Shown: positions 1 through 12,225, counted from the stretch's first letter. The stretch is 64,000 bases of DNA from Eucalyptus grandis (GCF_016545825.1 NC_052612.1:43383738-43447737), one strand, 5' to 3'. Program-made: numbers and translations. The notes: generated from the sequence alone by a model not told the origin.

Positions 1-432
1 GCTATTTTGTGGTCATCTAAGAAGCAACCAATTGTCACATTGTCAAGTACAGAAATTGAATTTGTTGCCAGCTAGTGCTTGTCAAGCTGTTTGGCTAAGG
101 AGAATTCTTAAGGAGCTGCAATTCAAGCAACCAAGAGCTACTAAAATTTTTTGTGACAACAACTCAGCAATCAATCAAAATCTCCAAGGATCCTGTGCTA
201 TATGGAAGAAACAAGTACATTGATGTGAAGTTTTATTTCTTGAGAGATCTTAACAATGATGGAACAATTGATCTAATCTACTGCAGTTTTGAAGATCAAG
301 TTGCTGATATATTCAGCAAGGCCCTCAAGATGGAGTCATTTGTGAAGCTCAGAAGGTTACTAGGTGTTTGCACGTTAAAAACCGTCAAGGCTTTAAACTG
401 AATGTTAGTAAATATCGGTTTAAGGGAGGGAT
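1..432 (+). mobile_element. Ty1/copia polyprotein 3' end (RNase H), decayed
   Basis: The 3' end of a copia-type pol frame. Recognisable pieces are the start of the RNase H block (WSSKKQP, LSSTEIEF), then ACQAVWLRRIL, then FCDNNSAI, then YIDVKFYFLRDL and EDQVADIFSKALK, which is the usual order at the C-terminus of copia polyproteins. The pieces lie in three different frames: a shift near 84 follows FVAS, and another near 165 follows DNNSAIN, so the copy cannot make an intact protein. A purine-rich tract (421-431, TAAGGGAGGGA), placed like a polypurine tract, lies just before the LTR. The rest of the element is off the left edge. Family assignment is from motif order; I am confident of copia but not of the lineage. 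Confidence 0.9.
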
Positions 433-679
433 TGTTAAAATAATAGTTATTTCTTTCTTCACGTTTTGCTGATTTAGTTTTTCAGTTATTAGAGTTAGTG
501 GAGTCATGTGTGTTGGTTATCCTAGTTTTTAGGTGCTAGTTGGGTAAGTACTTTATGCAGAACATGGGTAGTTATGGTGTGTTTTACGTTATGAATTTTG
601 TCTTTTGTAAAAGACTTAGCTGTTCTATACATAAGATGAAGTTTTCAGTCTCATATCTCATCTCTTTAGCAATTTAACA
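433..679 (+). repeat. 3' LTR of the copia element (247 bp)
   Basis: Starts TGTTAAA and ends TTTAACA, a perfect 7-bp inverted terminal repeat with canonical TG...CA ends. It begins directly after the purine-rich primer tract of the preceding pol remnant. The length is short but normal for copia LTRs. The first bases after it (680 onward) are F-box gene coding homology, so this is the element-host junction. The matching target-site duplicate would be off the left edge; its expected sequence is CGGTC if five bases were duplicated. Confidence 0.85.
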
Positions 680-1645
680 CGGTCAATCGTTGTTAAATCT
701 CACCTAGATCATTCACTTAGGTGTCGCAGCATTAAGCTGCTCAGATACAAAAGAGAAGGCTTTTCAAGAATTGGGATCTGGTCAGTGGCAGCGACGAGTG
801 CTATAGGTTTGATCCTCAATTTCAACCCAGCATTGGCAATTTTCAGTTGGTGGATTCATGCAAGGGAGTTATTTGTTTGTCTACTCTCTCTAGAGGCGAC
901 TGCAGTGCCTCCAACATATATCTTCGGAACCCCTCCATCAATGAGTTCATGGCCCTCCCACAACCTGGATGTCCAGTCTCCGCTGCGGTTGGCTTCGAGA
1001 TTAATCCATATAGCGGACATCTGGATGATTTTAAAGTGATTAGTATTAGAAACGGGTATTCCTCTGATTCTGAATTGAGATTTCCAAGGAGTTCCTCAGG
1101 AGCTGAGATATATAGTTTGAGAGGAAATTCATGGAAACGAATGGAGACAGCTTTGCCTTCGTGGTATTTTTACTATCTGGATCGCCAAGTGATGTATAAG
1201 GAATTTATTTGCTGGTGCGCCAATCCCAGGGAAGACAAGGTTGCTTGTTTCTTTTGATGTGATTAATGAGGTATTCACTGAGATGACGCTTCCTGAGAAT
1301 ATTGTTTTTTCTGAGAAGAGTCTAACCACAATGGAGGGATGCGAGTCAGTCTCAGGACACGAATCATATCGAAGTTGTGAAGTATGGATCATGAAAGAGT
1401 TCGGAGTCCCTAAGTCTTGGACCCAGTTGTACCGGATCATACTACTGGAGTATTCACCCATGCATTATGAGCTGCTTGGGTCTGCGGGGGCAGGAGAACT
1501 CGTGTTTTTGATCCTAGGTTTACATTCCCAGGCCAACCAGGCATATATTGGTTCATATGATCTAAAGAGTAAGCAGTTTAACCAATGCATCAAGCTTGAT
1601 GCATCATCTGCAAGTGGACGCTGCTTGGTGGATTATGTTTACTAG
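680..1645 (+). pseudogene. F-box (CPR1/FBA-type) gene, interrupted by copia
   Basis: Encodes most of an F-box-associated domain but no F-box. The first homologous residues, SIVVKSHLDHS at 683-715, match SSFVRSYLDRS of the intact paralogue at 3143, and they begin within four bases of the LTR end; the gene's 5' part therefore lies beyond the element, off the window. Later blocks are DSCKGVICL, LRNPSINE, FKVISI, EIYSLRGNSWKRM, EFICWC, FDVINEVF and VWIMKEFG, in family order. At least two frameshifts are visible: near 820-850 (before VDSCKGVICL) and near 1243 (CWCANP... to LVSFDVINEVF). The tail ends at a stop near 1645. A functional product is very unlikely. Confidence 0.85.
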
Positions 1646-3142
1646 TCTGGTTTCAGTTCTGCCCAAGCTCACAGCAGAATGTTCTTACTTGGTTCGTGCA
1701 AATAAGCTGATCAGCTAATGGATTCTTCTTTTGCACCTTAGATTGCCTGTTGTCAAGCTCAAGCTACTTTTCTGGAGCATTAACTGACGGAAGCGTGCTC
1801 AGTTTTCTTGCTCACGCAGCTGCTCTTGTATTTAGCATTATTTCTTTCAGATCACTCGTCGGGCAGTTGATCAATAGGAGGCAATATTTCTTCGAATTGT
1901 GGACATTCTTAAGTTGGTGATCAAGTCTTGGTTATTTGCTCTTGCTTAAATGTCAATGATTAAATTGCTTCGACAAAGTAATTACAACTGTCATGTTCTG
2001 ATTTCACTAAAAAGTTACATGATGTCCTAGAACAGTAGCACAGAAATGAAAGGCAGTTTTATTTATACTCCTGCCATCTTTTACAGAATTGAGAAAAGGT
2101 TTAATCATTCTGACTATGCTCCTTATAACTGATAGCAATAATAAACTCTGTTTCGGAGTTCTCTTTCTCTAGGGTGTAGTTGCAGCAACCCCAGTTGGTG
2201 ATGACAAATCCTAATGAAGCAAAAACTTTTCTTTTCTTTTTTGGCCCTTCAAAGTTTAGGGTCTTACAGCTAGTTAAAGCTCATGCTGAAATGAAGCTAA
2301 AACAGTTGCTAGTCATGGACACTTTATAGGGCATTTTGCTATCCATGATGGTAGTATGAGCAATTAGCACAGCAATTGAGACAGAATGTGTATCAGATAG
2401 CTTGACATAGGTGAGTGAGTATATGGTCCTTAAAATGTTCCGAACTTGCTGGCTTTACCTTACGCTTAAAAGCATCTGAGAATTTCATAAAGAGTCATTA
2501 GATATGCTTTACTTAACTATTTGCGGTCATCCAAAGACTCTTGCTCTCACCTCTTTCAGCAGTTACTGTAAAGAGAGGAATGGACCATGAAAGCCCTTGT
2601 TCCATGTGACTATTGCACCAAATTTCATTCACAATCTTACTCTCGTCTTTCTTCATTTTATCATAGGAATAGTCTCTGATGAAAACAATACATGATTGGT
2701 TTTCATGGTTCATTCAGGCCTCGGAGGTGCTTCTTGACAAAATAGCATGCCGGCAGAGCATATTCTTCTGTTGAATGAATCAAACGTAAGCTTAGATTAT
2801 TGGCCAGAACAAGACAAACAGGAAATAGAAAGTCAACGATATGCTATAAGAGCCGTGTGATCTAACTCCTTTTGAGAGAGAGCTCAAAAAGCTGAATCTA
2901 AAAATGTTGAGGGCCACATGCGGATTATACGGTATTACTTGAAATCACCATCTCTGTATATTGTACGATTTTAACCAAGATCAAACTCTACCCCACAAGG
3001 AACAAAGTCAACGGGAACTTCACCTTGGATTTATCGCTCAAATTCATCGTTTTCTCGAAAGCTGTATGACAACTACATATTTGGAACTTTGAAGGGCCTT
3101 TGCTGTTGAAAACCAGATAGTCACGGGAGAGAATTAGGAGGA
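1646..3142. other. intergenic, upstream of the intact F-box gene
   Basis: No convincing coding region on either strand; open frames are under 70 codons and show no family motif. The interval holds the 3' flank of the broken F-box copy and the promoter region of the F-box gene starting at 3143. No clear TATA box or repeat structure stood out. Confidence 0.5.
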
Positions 3143-4348
3143 ATGGCCAACCTTCCCGATGACGTAATAACCAACATCTTATTGCAACTACCGGTGAAAT
3201 CCCTGGTCCGATTTCGATGTGTCTGCAGATCTTGGAAATCCCTTATCTCAGGTTCGTCATTCGTACGATCTTATCTTGATCGTTCCTTCAGGTACGGTGA
3301 AAATGTTCTTCTTAAGTACACCATCAATGGTTCTTCAGGACTAGGAGTCTGGCCTCCGAGCCGCCATGAATTCTCTAGTGTTGATCCATCAATTCTACCA
3401 GCGTCAGATAGATTTCAGTTGAATGGTTCATGTAATGGCGTCATCTGTTTAACCACTTTCTCTAGAATCGATCCCAATCCCAATCCCAACGCCGCTAAAA
3501 TTTATCTCTGGAACCCCTCAATCAATGAACTCAGGGTTGTTCCAGAATCCCATTTTCGAGTGTCGAATTTGGTCGGTTTCGGGTGTGATCCCTCCAGTGG
3601 CCGCCTGCATGATTTCAAAGTGGTCAATTTCAAAACCCAGCTGAACTTCAAGGAGATTCTGTTCCTACCGAGCCCCACCGAAGTCGAGATCTACAGTCTA
3701 AGAACAAACACTTGGAAACAGATCGGCCGCATCTTCCCTTCTGGATTTCCTAAGCACCTGGGTCGCCAAGCTTTGTTTAGGGAGTTCATCTGCTGGTGCT
3801 CTTATGCCTATATAGGTAATCTCAAGATGTGGACGTTAGTATTGTTCGATTTGATCAATGAAGTATTCCACGAGAAGGCTACGCCAGAGAGCATTCTTTG
3901 TATTGAGCAGTACGTAACAACGCTGGAGGGATGCCTATCGATATTAGCATACAATTGTTCCTATGAGTACGAAGTGTGGATCATGAAAGAATTTGGGGAT
4001 GCCGAGTCATGGACAAAGCTGTACACGATCGATATACCAGAGAAGCTCGCACGGTACACACCGTTAGGATTTGCCGGCAGAGATGAGGTTGTTTTCGCGA
4101 AGATCCACAAGCTCCAGCGTGGCAACGACAGGACGCTTTTGGCTTCGTACAACATGAGGAGCAAGGCATTTGAGGGGTCCCATCTGCGCGTCGATTCCTT
4201 CTCGAGCTGTTGCATGGTGAGTTACGTCGAGAGCCTAGTTTCTGTCGTGCTCGGGAATGCTGCGCCAACGCAACCTCTCTCCAGATTGTCTGGGAATGGG
4301 TACAGAAGTATCGCTCGAAAGAACGGTCCAAAAGATCAATCGAAATGA
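3143..4348 (+). CDS. F-box protein, CPR1/CPR30-like (F-box + F-box-associated domain)
   Basis: Single-exon 401-residue frame. Residues about 1-45 form the F-box (LPDDVITNILLQLPVKSL, then VRFRCVCRSWKSLIS), which in this family binds SKP1 and so docks the protein in an SCF ubiquitin ligase. From about residue 90 to 380 comes the F-box-associated (FBA type 1) region, with landmarks NGSCNGVICL, LWNPSINELR, VGFGCDPSSG, FKVVNF, EIYSLRTNTWKQI, EFICWC, VLFDLINEVF, VWIMKEFG and SWTKLYTI. Length is normal for the family. The start is chosen because MANLPDDV is the usual N-terminus and is preceded by AGGAGGA. It is the only clearly intact member of the five F-box loci here. The last 30 residues (from about 370) are less family-like. 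The substrate is unknown; CPR1 itself limits immune-receptor levels, but that role should not be transferred without evidence. Confidence 0.9.
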   Translation: MANLPDDVITNILLQLPVKSLVRFRCVCRSWKSLISGSSFVRSYLDRSFRYGENVLLKYTINGSSGLGVWPPSRHEFSSVDPSILPASDRFQLNGSCNGVICLTTFSRIDPNPNPNAAKIYLWNPSINELRVVPESHFRVSNLVGFGCDPSSGRLHDFKVVNFKTQLNFKEILFLPSPTEVEIYSLRTNTWKQIGRIFPSGFPKHLGRQALFREFICWCSYAYIGNLKMWTLVLFDLINEVFHEKATPESILCIEQYVTTLEGCLSILAYNCSYEYEVWIMKEFGDAESWTKLYTIDIPEKLARYTPLGFAGRDEVVFAKIHKLQRGNDRTLLASYNMRSKAFEGSHLRVDSFSSCCMVSYVESLVSVVLGNAAPTQPLSRLSGNGYRSIARKNGPKDQSK

Positions 4349-7300
4349 TGGTTCGAATGGCCCATCAAATATCGACCGCAAATGGTCCATCCATCAGAGC
4401 ACGGGCTCCCCCATGATGTGGTCGACAGATTACACGTTTTGATGAAACGGACAGAACATGTTCTGCTCCTGGAGCCCCCTTTGAAGTTCCAGTCCTCTCT
4501 AGCTATTTGCATTGCTGTGCATCTTGAGGGTAGTATAAAACATGCTATCTTCAGGTTTCTTGTAATGTCTTCCTTGTTTGCATTATTGTTCCTTGTACGT
4601 GATTGAGTAGAATTAACGAAAGAGTTCTCGATATACTTGGCCGAAGAAGGGCGGCCCCGTCAGCTACGATGATTCCAGCCTCAGCCGTCTGGTCCACATT
4701 ATTTGAAAAATACTTCCAATTCAACATGAAATTCAATCTGTACGATATGATGAACAGGCCCTCCTTGGGAAGACTAGAGGGCTATCGCCACTCTCACCCA
4801 CTCCCACTTTCTCCCTTTTGTCTTTCCCTTTAAAAGTCTTTACTCCACCAACTCAAACTTACATTCTCATTTTCCTCCCTATACATTTTTCTCCTTATTA
4901 AATTTTGTTTTCCCTTTTTCTTTCTCTCTACTTTGCTCTTCTTCATCATTCATTATAATTATTTAGTCAATTTGTCAATGCATATTTTATGTAGTTTTAT
5001 TTTGTTTTTCCTTAATTTATTCATTCTTTTTCAAAATGTTATTCTTTTCAAGTACTAATATATATGTAGATTTTCTTTTATGTGTTTCCCATACAAGACT
5101 TGCATATGATTGAGTATAATATTATCGTGGCCATCCCCGTTGAAATTATATATCCTCATAAAAAGAAAAAAAAGAGATCAATTTCTTGTGTTATTAATCG
5201 AGTCATGTTCATCTTTTCTATTCCTGTTTTGACTCATTTTCATCTTTTCTTTTCTTTCTTTAATTGACTATTATTATATAAGAATAATCACATAAATGAT
5301 TTATGAACTTTCACTCTCCAATTACATAAATGGTCTATGCTTTGAACCTTATGTCAGCACAACCACAAGGATCTTGCCCAAGAGTCAGTGACTTAAACAA
5401 AGGAAAACAAGTCAGTGTTTCACAATGCGCATTTCAACAAGTACTGAAGTCCCCAATTTTCTGAACCCGAAAAAAAAAAAAAAAGTTCCCAATTCAGATA
5501 TAAAATTCATGCTTTGTCAACTTAAATTTGAAGAGGAAAATAAAGGGATTTGCATAAATGACAAAATTGAGACTACCACAAAGCCAAGGCTGCTCAAATA
5601 AATTAAAAGATCTACATCAACCAAACCATTCATAATGCAGATCAATACATATTTCACGCCTCTGTAAGGCAGGACACCTGTCTTTTCTTATCGGGGGGCT
5701 TTCTTTGAGAAACTCCAGTCATTTCAAAACCTGTCAAATGGATCTGCAAGATTAGAGAATTTGTTACAATTTTGTACCAATATATTGCTTTACGAGCATT
5801 AGGGGAAAAAGAAAGGCAATCTCAATAGCCGCTATGAGAGTACAGGATGGCACCATTGGCCCAAATGTATCTGCATTCTTCATTTTTCAGGGCTTATGAC
5901 CAAGGATGGCGCAAAGCTGTCATTTTACGAGGAGAAGCTCATTCAGTCTTTATTTTACAAAAGGCAACCTCAGTACGATTCTATAGTATCTGATAGTGCA
6001 GACAAATGGTTGATGTTGGACATAAAGTGCTAATCTTGCATCATGATTTTCTCCAGATGATTCCAACATATATTCAATCAGAAAATACTTCTTCGTCTTT
6101 TGAAATATCTATCACCTCTAGTGGCTAAGCTGAAATTTTTAGGAATTAAAGATGGCCATTACAAACAAGATATTTATCAATTCTAGAAATTAAGGCCAAC
6201 CATTAGTGAGCATAACACAAGCACGATGCCCTTTTAATTAGAGATGGCAAGGGGATCCTTCACTAAAGAACTCAATCAATGCCCTCACCCCCTACATCAA
6301 ATTCCCACTACCAAAAACAAAACAAAAAAGGAAAGGAAGAAGACCAGAATATATCATATATATAGTATTTCACAGGATCAGCATCAGGAGTTCTGTTCTA
6401 ACCAACCTAAGGAAGCTTGGAGCAATGAAGAGAGTCTCTGCAATTGCGCTTTCTTCCTGCCTTGTCATAAAAAGTCAAATCTTCTCAAGCTGTAGATCCA
6501 GTAGAAGAACAAAACATAAGGATGCTGAGGCACAATATGCCAACAGCATAAAACTAGCTAAACCAGAGAGCATTTTGGAGAACCTCCGAGGTCCAATTAA
6601 CATCAAGATCATTCATGTCAATAGAGGGGAAGTTAAAAGTTCCAAAAAACTTCAAAAACACTTTATCATTGTAGGTTCAGTGTTCCAACTTCTAAGTATT
6701 AGTTGTACTGGAACATGCAAAGCCAGTCCTCAGGTGGACCCTGAACCAGTTCATATACCTTATGAAAATAAATTAAGACAAAATATTGTGAGGACAATGC
6801 ACATTTTCCTATTAAGGTATTTTCCTCTACTGCCAAAATATTTAGAAGAAGATAAAAATATCGAGAAGCACCATTTAAATGAAAGTGAACTCTTTCGCCA
6901 GAAAATAAAAATGGCCTTTACCATGACAAAATCTTATTTGAAATGTAAAATGTTCTTCACCATGACACTGTCAAATATAATGTTTAACAAGGTGAACCTA
7001 AGAACCACCTCTGAACATTCAAAATCACAAAAATGACTGTATTTTCAAAGAATATAGAATCTATTACTTCACTTAATTTCAGAAAGTCATACATAATTTC
7101 TGTTGAAAAGAAGATATCTCTAAGTAGATCAGAAACATCTAACTTCTGAACAGCAAGAGAAAGGCAAAATAAACAAAAACATTTGACTTGCTGCAACAAG
7201 CAAATCAACATTAGCAAAGAAAAAATATATCTGTTGATGTGCATGACAGAGCAAAAGCAGCAACCAATAACATCAGCATGAGATATTACCAACAAAATGA

Positions 7301-7381
7301 TCTCTTGCATGAATCACTTATGCTTGCCCAAGTACACAGCACAAATAACCCAAACCAAAACTTTAAGCACCTGATACGCAG
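4349..7381. other. 3 kb intergenic between convergent F-box and ABCI6 genes
   Basis: AT-rich spacer between the plus-strand F-box stop and the minus-strand ABCI6 stop. 4830-5280 is a T/C-rich low-complexity stretch. A 15-base A run sits near 5470-5484. The frame at 6425-7036 (203 codons) has no recognisable domain and is probably chance. On the minus strand a splice-like tract at about 5745 is followed by a 29-codon frame to a stop, reported as a finding; it could belong to a long 3' part of the ABCI6 transcript or to nothing. Confidence 0.45.
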
Positions 7382-10300
7382 TTACATCTCAGATACTCCC
7401 TTGAAGCCCTCCTTTTCAAGAGTTTTAGCTATGGAGATGTCACCAGTCTTCACAATCTTTCCGTTCTCCTGGTGAACCAAACAACAAAGGAGGACCTTGT
7501 GAACCAATATGTACAGCCAACAAAAAAATGGACACATCTTGACAATTACAAAAATCACGAGTTCGTTCACTGCCAGACAAGTTTAGGATAATTGTATCAT
7601 TTCTATTTTAAGTATCAGAAAGTCAGTGACTGAGGAATCACAGGACAGGGGCTTTAAAGAATGATTTTGAACTAACAAAAGCAAATTGCCAGAAATCTTT
7701 TATTAATTTTGACATGTAACTAAACTTATAAAGAGCATCATGGGGGTTGCCAAACAGATTATTCAGACTTTTAGTTGACGAGAGATTCCTGCTCTTATTT
7801 ATTTATTTTTTTTTTTTTGAAGAGAAGCCACATTTTCTTTCCACAATCCTCCACATTCATCTTTCCTGAGCAAAATCTTTCATCTCTCAAAACACAATAT
7901 TATACACACAAGTGCTCATTTTTCTTTTCTTTTACCCCGTTTCAGATGAGAAGAAAAATTAGCTATCTATTGGTTCCTATATATCCTCCATAACTTGAAC
8001 CGAGTTGTAGCCTCGTAGGAAAGACAAAAGGAATGCTTCACGTAATTGAGTTGCTTTTCACCATCATTCTTATGAATTGCCTAAGTTTTACCTTTCCATT
8101 TGAAGGTCACTATTTTTCCTTGACAAGAGCAATCATTGCTTCAATAAAATATGATTTTGTGCACCAATGACTCATCAACAGTGCTACCTCAACCCTCCTT
8201 TTCATGAGCATTGTCATGCCAACTTTGATTTTAGGAAAAATATAGCTATTCAAACATTGACATACAACTTGAAAACTTAGTGCGTCATCAAATCCTATCA
8301 AGGACCATGCCATTTACTTCTCATACATGCATTATCAGAAAGGGAAAAATGATCAACTTGTGTGAAGGATGAAAGAGATAACTTTGAGAGGACTTACCAT
8401 TACATGGATATATCTAGGTTCTATGAACTCCAGGAGTCTTAAATAATGAGTAATCATCAAAACAGAATTCTTAGGAGTCAAAAGTCCATTTACTGCCTTT
8501 GCCACATCTCGAAGTGCATCAACATCCAACCCAGAATCAATTTCATCCAATATAGCTAATTCGGCCCCAAGAACCTGCAAAGGCATGCATATACATCTTA
8601 CATAATATTACCAGGAAGGCTTGAGAAGTAAGCACAAGATGGAGGGACAGAAAAAAAGAGGGGCAGGGGGCGGGGGGGAGGCCACATATTCCTTTGGAGA
8701 AACATCCAATATATCCTTTATGCTTTATTTATCTGCACGCTACATAGTCTTTGGTGGTCTATATGAAACCCATTAACAATGTGCTCCATTTTAACAAATT
8801 TATAGTATGCTTCCTTTTTGAATGTAATAATAAATATAGCAAAACCTACCGCGAGTTGTAAAATTTCATTCCGCTTTCTCTCTCCACCACTAAATCCTTC
8901 ATTGACATTTCTGTTCAGGAAGTCCGCCTTCATGTTCAGAAGATCAAGTTTTGGATATACATAAGCCCAAAACTGCATGAAAGAATTTTCAGCATAAAAA
9001 AGATCAACGAACAGCATTGGTCTTTTTCTAATGTAACGACCATCAAAAGTCAGATAGCCAGGCAACATTTCATGTAAAGGTAGAAACAAGCTAGACAAGC
9101 AAATCAACCCTAGCTTATGTAATGCTCTCATTTCCTTTTTGAGAAGTAAACGCAGTCCACAAGGTACAGAAATATATAAGTCAGGTAGCTAATCACTGAC
9201 CAAAACGAAGATATATGAGGGTGCAAAGACTATCCAGTTGTAGTGACACAAACAATATTTATCAAACTAGATGAATTTAGTATGCAACAAACACTAATGC
9301 AGTACAAGCAACAAACAGAACTCGTTCTCAGGCACTTGAATGTCCATGGGCAGCAGCTCAAAAGTCAAAATATCAAAGACAACCTGAGAAATCTCAGCAA
9401 ATAAAATAAATGCATGATACAAATGTGAAGAGAGTAACCACATGAATGGAAGAGACTGATTCAATTATTTGCATAATACAAGCAAAAGATAGATGTAATA
9501 AGATACAATTGTACACCTCAATTGGACTAAGCTCAGGTTGATTAAGCTTTCTTCTTCGAGCATTGTATGCCATGTTGAGAAAGTCAGCATTGCTGACACC
9601 GGGTATTTCAATTGGTGATTGGAAGCTCATAAATAGCCCAGCAAGTGACCGGTCCTCAGGTTCCATTTCAAGCAAATTCTCGCCTTTAAACATCATACTG
9701 CCGCCGGTTACTTCATAATCTGGATGCCCAACGAGAACCTGCAATATTATAAGTTCACCAAATAATTCCAGGCCCGCAGAAGAGATAGGTACCATCAATT
9801 TGAAATGACATGATGTATCTGATGTAGCACACTGACAGCAACAACAAGCAATTACGAGCCAGCCAATCTTGCAGAAGGTGAAAAGCTAGGCAAAATAAAA
9901 GGAACCTTCTACGAAGACACTTCCATAACATCACCAAAAATTTCCCCACCACAATCTTCCAGTGAGCAGTTACTTTGGCTGACCACAAATTTGTCACCGA
10001 CAATCAGCATTTTCAATATGATATATATTATAAGTTGTGACCCCAAAAACTAGAAAATTAAAAGAACAAAGAGCAATCGGAGAAAATAAGGAATGGTGGA
10101 GATCTCGCATGTTTCACCACAACAAAATACTTCACCCAAGAATACTTTGTGGTCACATTCAATCAACCGTGTTAGATCTTCCAGAAAACATGACACAAAA
10201 TAGAGCATAGTGACCTATAATTATTGACTTGGTGGAATATAATATATTTGTTGTTGTTGTTGTTGTTGTTCTTGTTCTAAATGCCATGTCTACAGTATAT

Positions 10301-11756
10301 GTGATTTTAGTTTCCCATCCCATTCTATGGATCATTAACAATTTTGTTTTTGTGCTCAGCCAAGGTCTTAAATCTAATGAAGTACCAAAGGTATAATCAC
10401 AGGTATAATCACAAGATTAAATTAATCCATCTTCTGACAAAAAAACTGTAGCCTAAGAAACACATGTATGAATGAGAGGTTTGAGAAGCCAGGGTCAAGA
10501 TAGTTGATAATCCTGGGGAAAGAGAGATATGGAAATTGAGAGGCACAAAGTTCTTTGCGGTTGATACATATTGACAAACGAGAAGGTAGGATCTGCATAT
10601 GTCAGAAACATTTGGACATAATTACGTAAGAACTATATACCCCACCAACAAAGATAGGAACTGGAACTTTTACAGGCGCAAACAAGAAGCCGTAAAGATT
10701 CTCTTAATCAGGCGCAGAGATAAATTAAAATTATCTCTATATCTAATAGTTGCATTTAGTAAATCAATCATATGATATTTTTCCATGAATGTTCTGCCAT
10801 CGGCATATAACGTCTTCCATGAACTATTGGTCTAATAAATCAATGCCTGACCCAGTAAACACACAAACAACCAACCTTTGCAAATGTGCTCTTCCCAGAA
10901 CCATTCTTCCCCATTATCGCATGAACCTAAAAGAACAGTTCAATCAATGTCAGAAATTTATAAACATCTGCCAGCATAAAGCCAATTGAAAATAAACACA
11001 AAATCATGTATGTCAATTTAAATCGAGTTGCAGATGCTAAGTAGAGAGCATAGAAGAGCCCGCACGTTTAACATATCAACACACTTCCAAAGACAGAAAC
11101 CAAACAACCCTCTCTATTGCATTCAATACAAAAACCAAAAATGATTACGAGAAATCCCTCGAAGCTGAAAGAATTCTCAATTGATGATAAAGCCAAAGAG
11201 CAGACGACATAATCTCATGAAATCCACAGCAAAAATTGGATTCTCGAAGAACAGCTCATCGCGACGCCATCACTGCATACGAATTTCACCAACTAGAAGC
11301 TCCTTCAACAACCACCTCAAAACCGATCACGCCCCAGCTAAACATTCGAATTCGAAGTTCAGAACCCAACAAAAACAAACGGCGAGCACGAAACGAAACG
11401 AACCGAACAGCCGAAACGACCGAACCGACCTCTCCCTCGTAGATGGTGAGGTCAACGCCCTTGAGGATCTCCTGCCCCGTCTCGGCAATCACGGCCGTCA
11501 GGTCCCTGACCTCAAGCAGGAGCTCCTTGCCCTCGCCGCTCTCGACGGGCGCCGCCGAGCGGTCGGCGGTCGAGAGGGCGGCCCTGACGACGCACCGCCG
11601 GAGAGGGACGGAGCGGAGGGCCCGGAGGCCGCCGCGGGACGGAGGCCGAGCCCCGCAGGAAGGGAGAGGAGGGAGAGCGCCGCGGCGGCGGTCGCCATGG
11701 GGGGAGGCCGCCGTGGGAGGTCGCGCGGTGGAGAGCGACGGTGGAGCTGAAGCCAT
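7382..11756 (-). CDS. ABCI6: plastid SufC-like ABC ATPase (ABC transporter I family member 6)
   Basis: Six coding exons on the minus strand: 11756-11430, 10926-10876, 9738-9517, 8972-8850, 8574-8398, 7468-7382. All junctions keep phase, giving 328 residues. Residues 1-65 are Ser/Arg/Pro-rich with few acids, a plastid transit peptide. The ATPase has Walker A GKNGSGKST (115-123), signature FSGGERKR (227-234), Walker B LAILDE (247-252) and the H-loop His in MITHY (284). SufC powers the SufBCD scaffold that builds Fe-S clusters in the stroma; despite its name it is not a membrane transporter. Length matches Arabidopsis ABCI6 (about 338). Start chosen as MASAPPS; an in-frame upstream ATG at 11816 would add 20 less typical residues. 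The first donor reads GTCGGT, weaker than the rest. The final exon ends KTLEKEGFKGVSEM. Confidence 0.93.
10248..10271. repeat. (TTG)n microsatellite in an ABCI6 intron
   Basis: About eight TTG units within the intron between ABCI6 coding exons 2 and 3. Confidence 0.9.
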
Positions 11757-11825
11757 TGGACGCCGCTTTCTAGCCCGACTTCGCTGATGCCTGAGCCCAA
11801 AATAAAGAAGAAGCAATGGAAGTTT
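11757..11825 (-). promoter_or_regulatory. short ABCI6 5' flank before AT-rich repeat
   Basis: Only about 70 bases separate the ABCI6 start codon from the AT-rich foldback repeat that begins near 11826, so the gene's 5' UTR and core promoter must either lie in this short unique stretch or use repeat sequence. No clear TATA box is seen on the minus strand in the unique part. Inference only. Confidence 0.3.
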
Positions 11826-12225
11826 AAAAAATAAAAAACATAATCGAATTCATAAACTTTAAAAATATAATTAAGTTCTAAAATTTATTACAAAAATATA
11901 ATCGAGTCATAAATCTTTTAAAAATTTCAATCAAGTCATAATATTTTGAAATTGATGCAATCGAAATTTATAACTTGTTATAAAAGTTTATTGAGTTCTA
12001 AAATTTTTGAAAATGGTAATTAACAAAGGACTTAATTACACTAATTTGAAAGTTTTGGGATTTGATCATATATTTTGAAAATTTCAAGATTTGATTGCAC
12101 TTTTTCACAAATTTGGAACTCAATTATACATTCATAATAAATTTTAGGATTTTATTTTATTTTTTTGAAAAAATTTATAATGTAATTATAAGTTTTAGGA
12201 TTTTAATTATACTTATTACTTAAAA
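11826..12225. repeat. AT-rich foldback repeat (degenerate MITE-like)
   Basis: Very AT-rich, built of repeated phrases of the type ATAATCGAGT(C)...AAATTT, reading as 'ataat(c/t)gagttc..aaatt' on the left side and as the reverse complement on the right (for example TTTGGAACTCAATTATA near 12113). The two halves can fold on each other. No coding sequence. Ends are not sharp enough to define terminal repeats. From 12226 to 12890 the sequence remains AT-rich with no gene visible. Confidence 0.5.

Noticed and set aside
6425..7036. 203-codon open frame between F-box and ABCI6 genes
   Set aside because: Lys/Ser/Thr-rich composition expected of AT-rich DNA; no recognisable motif.
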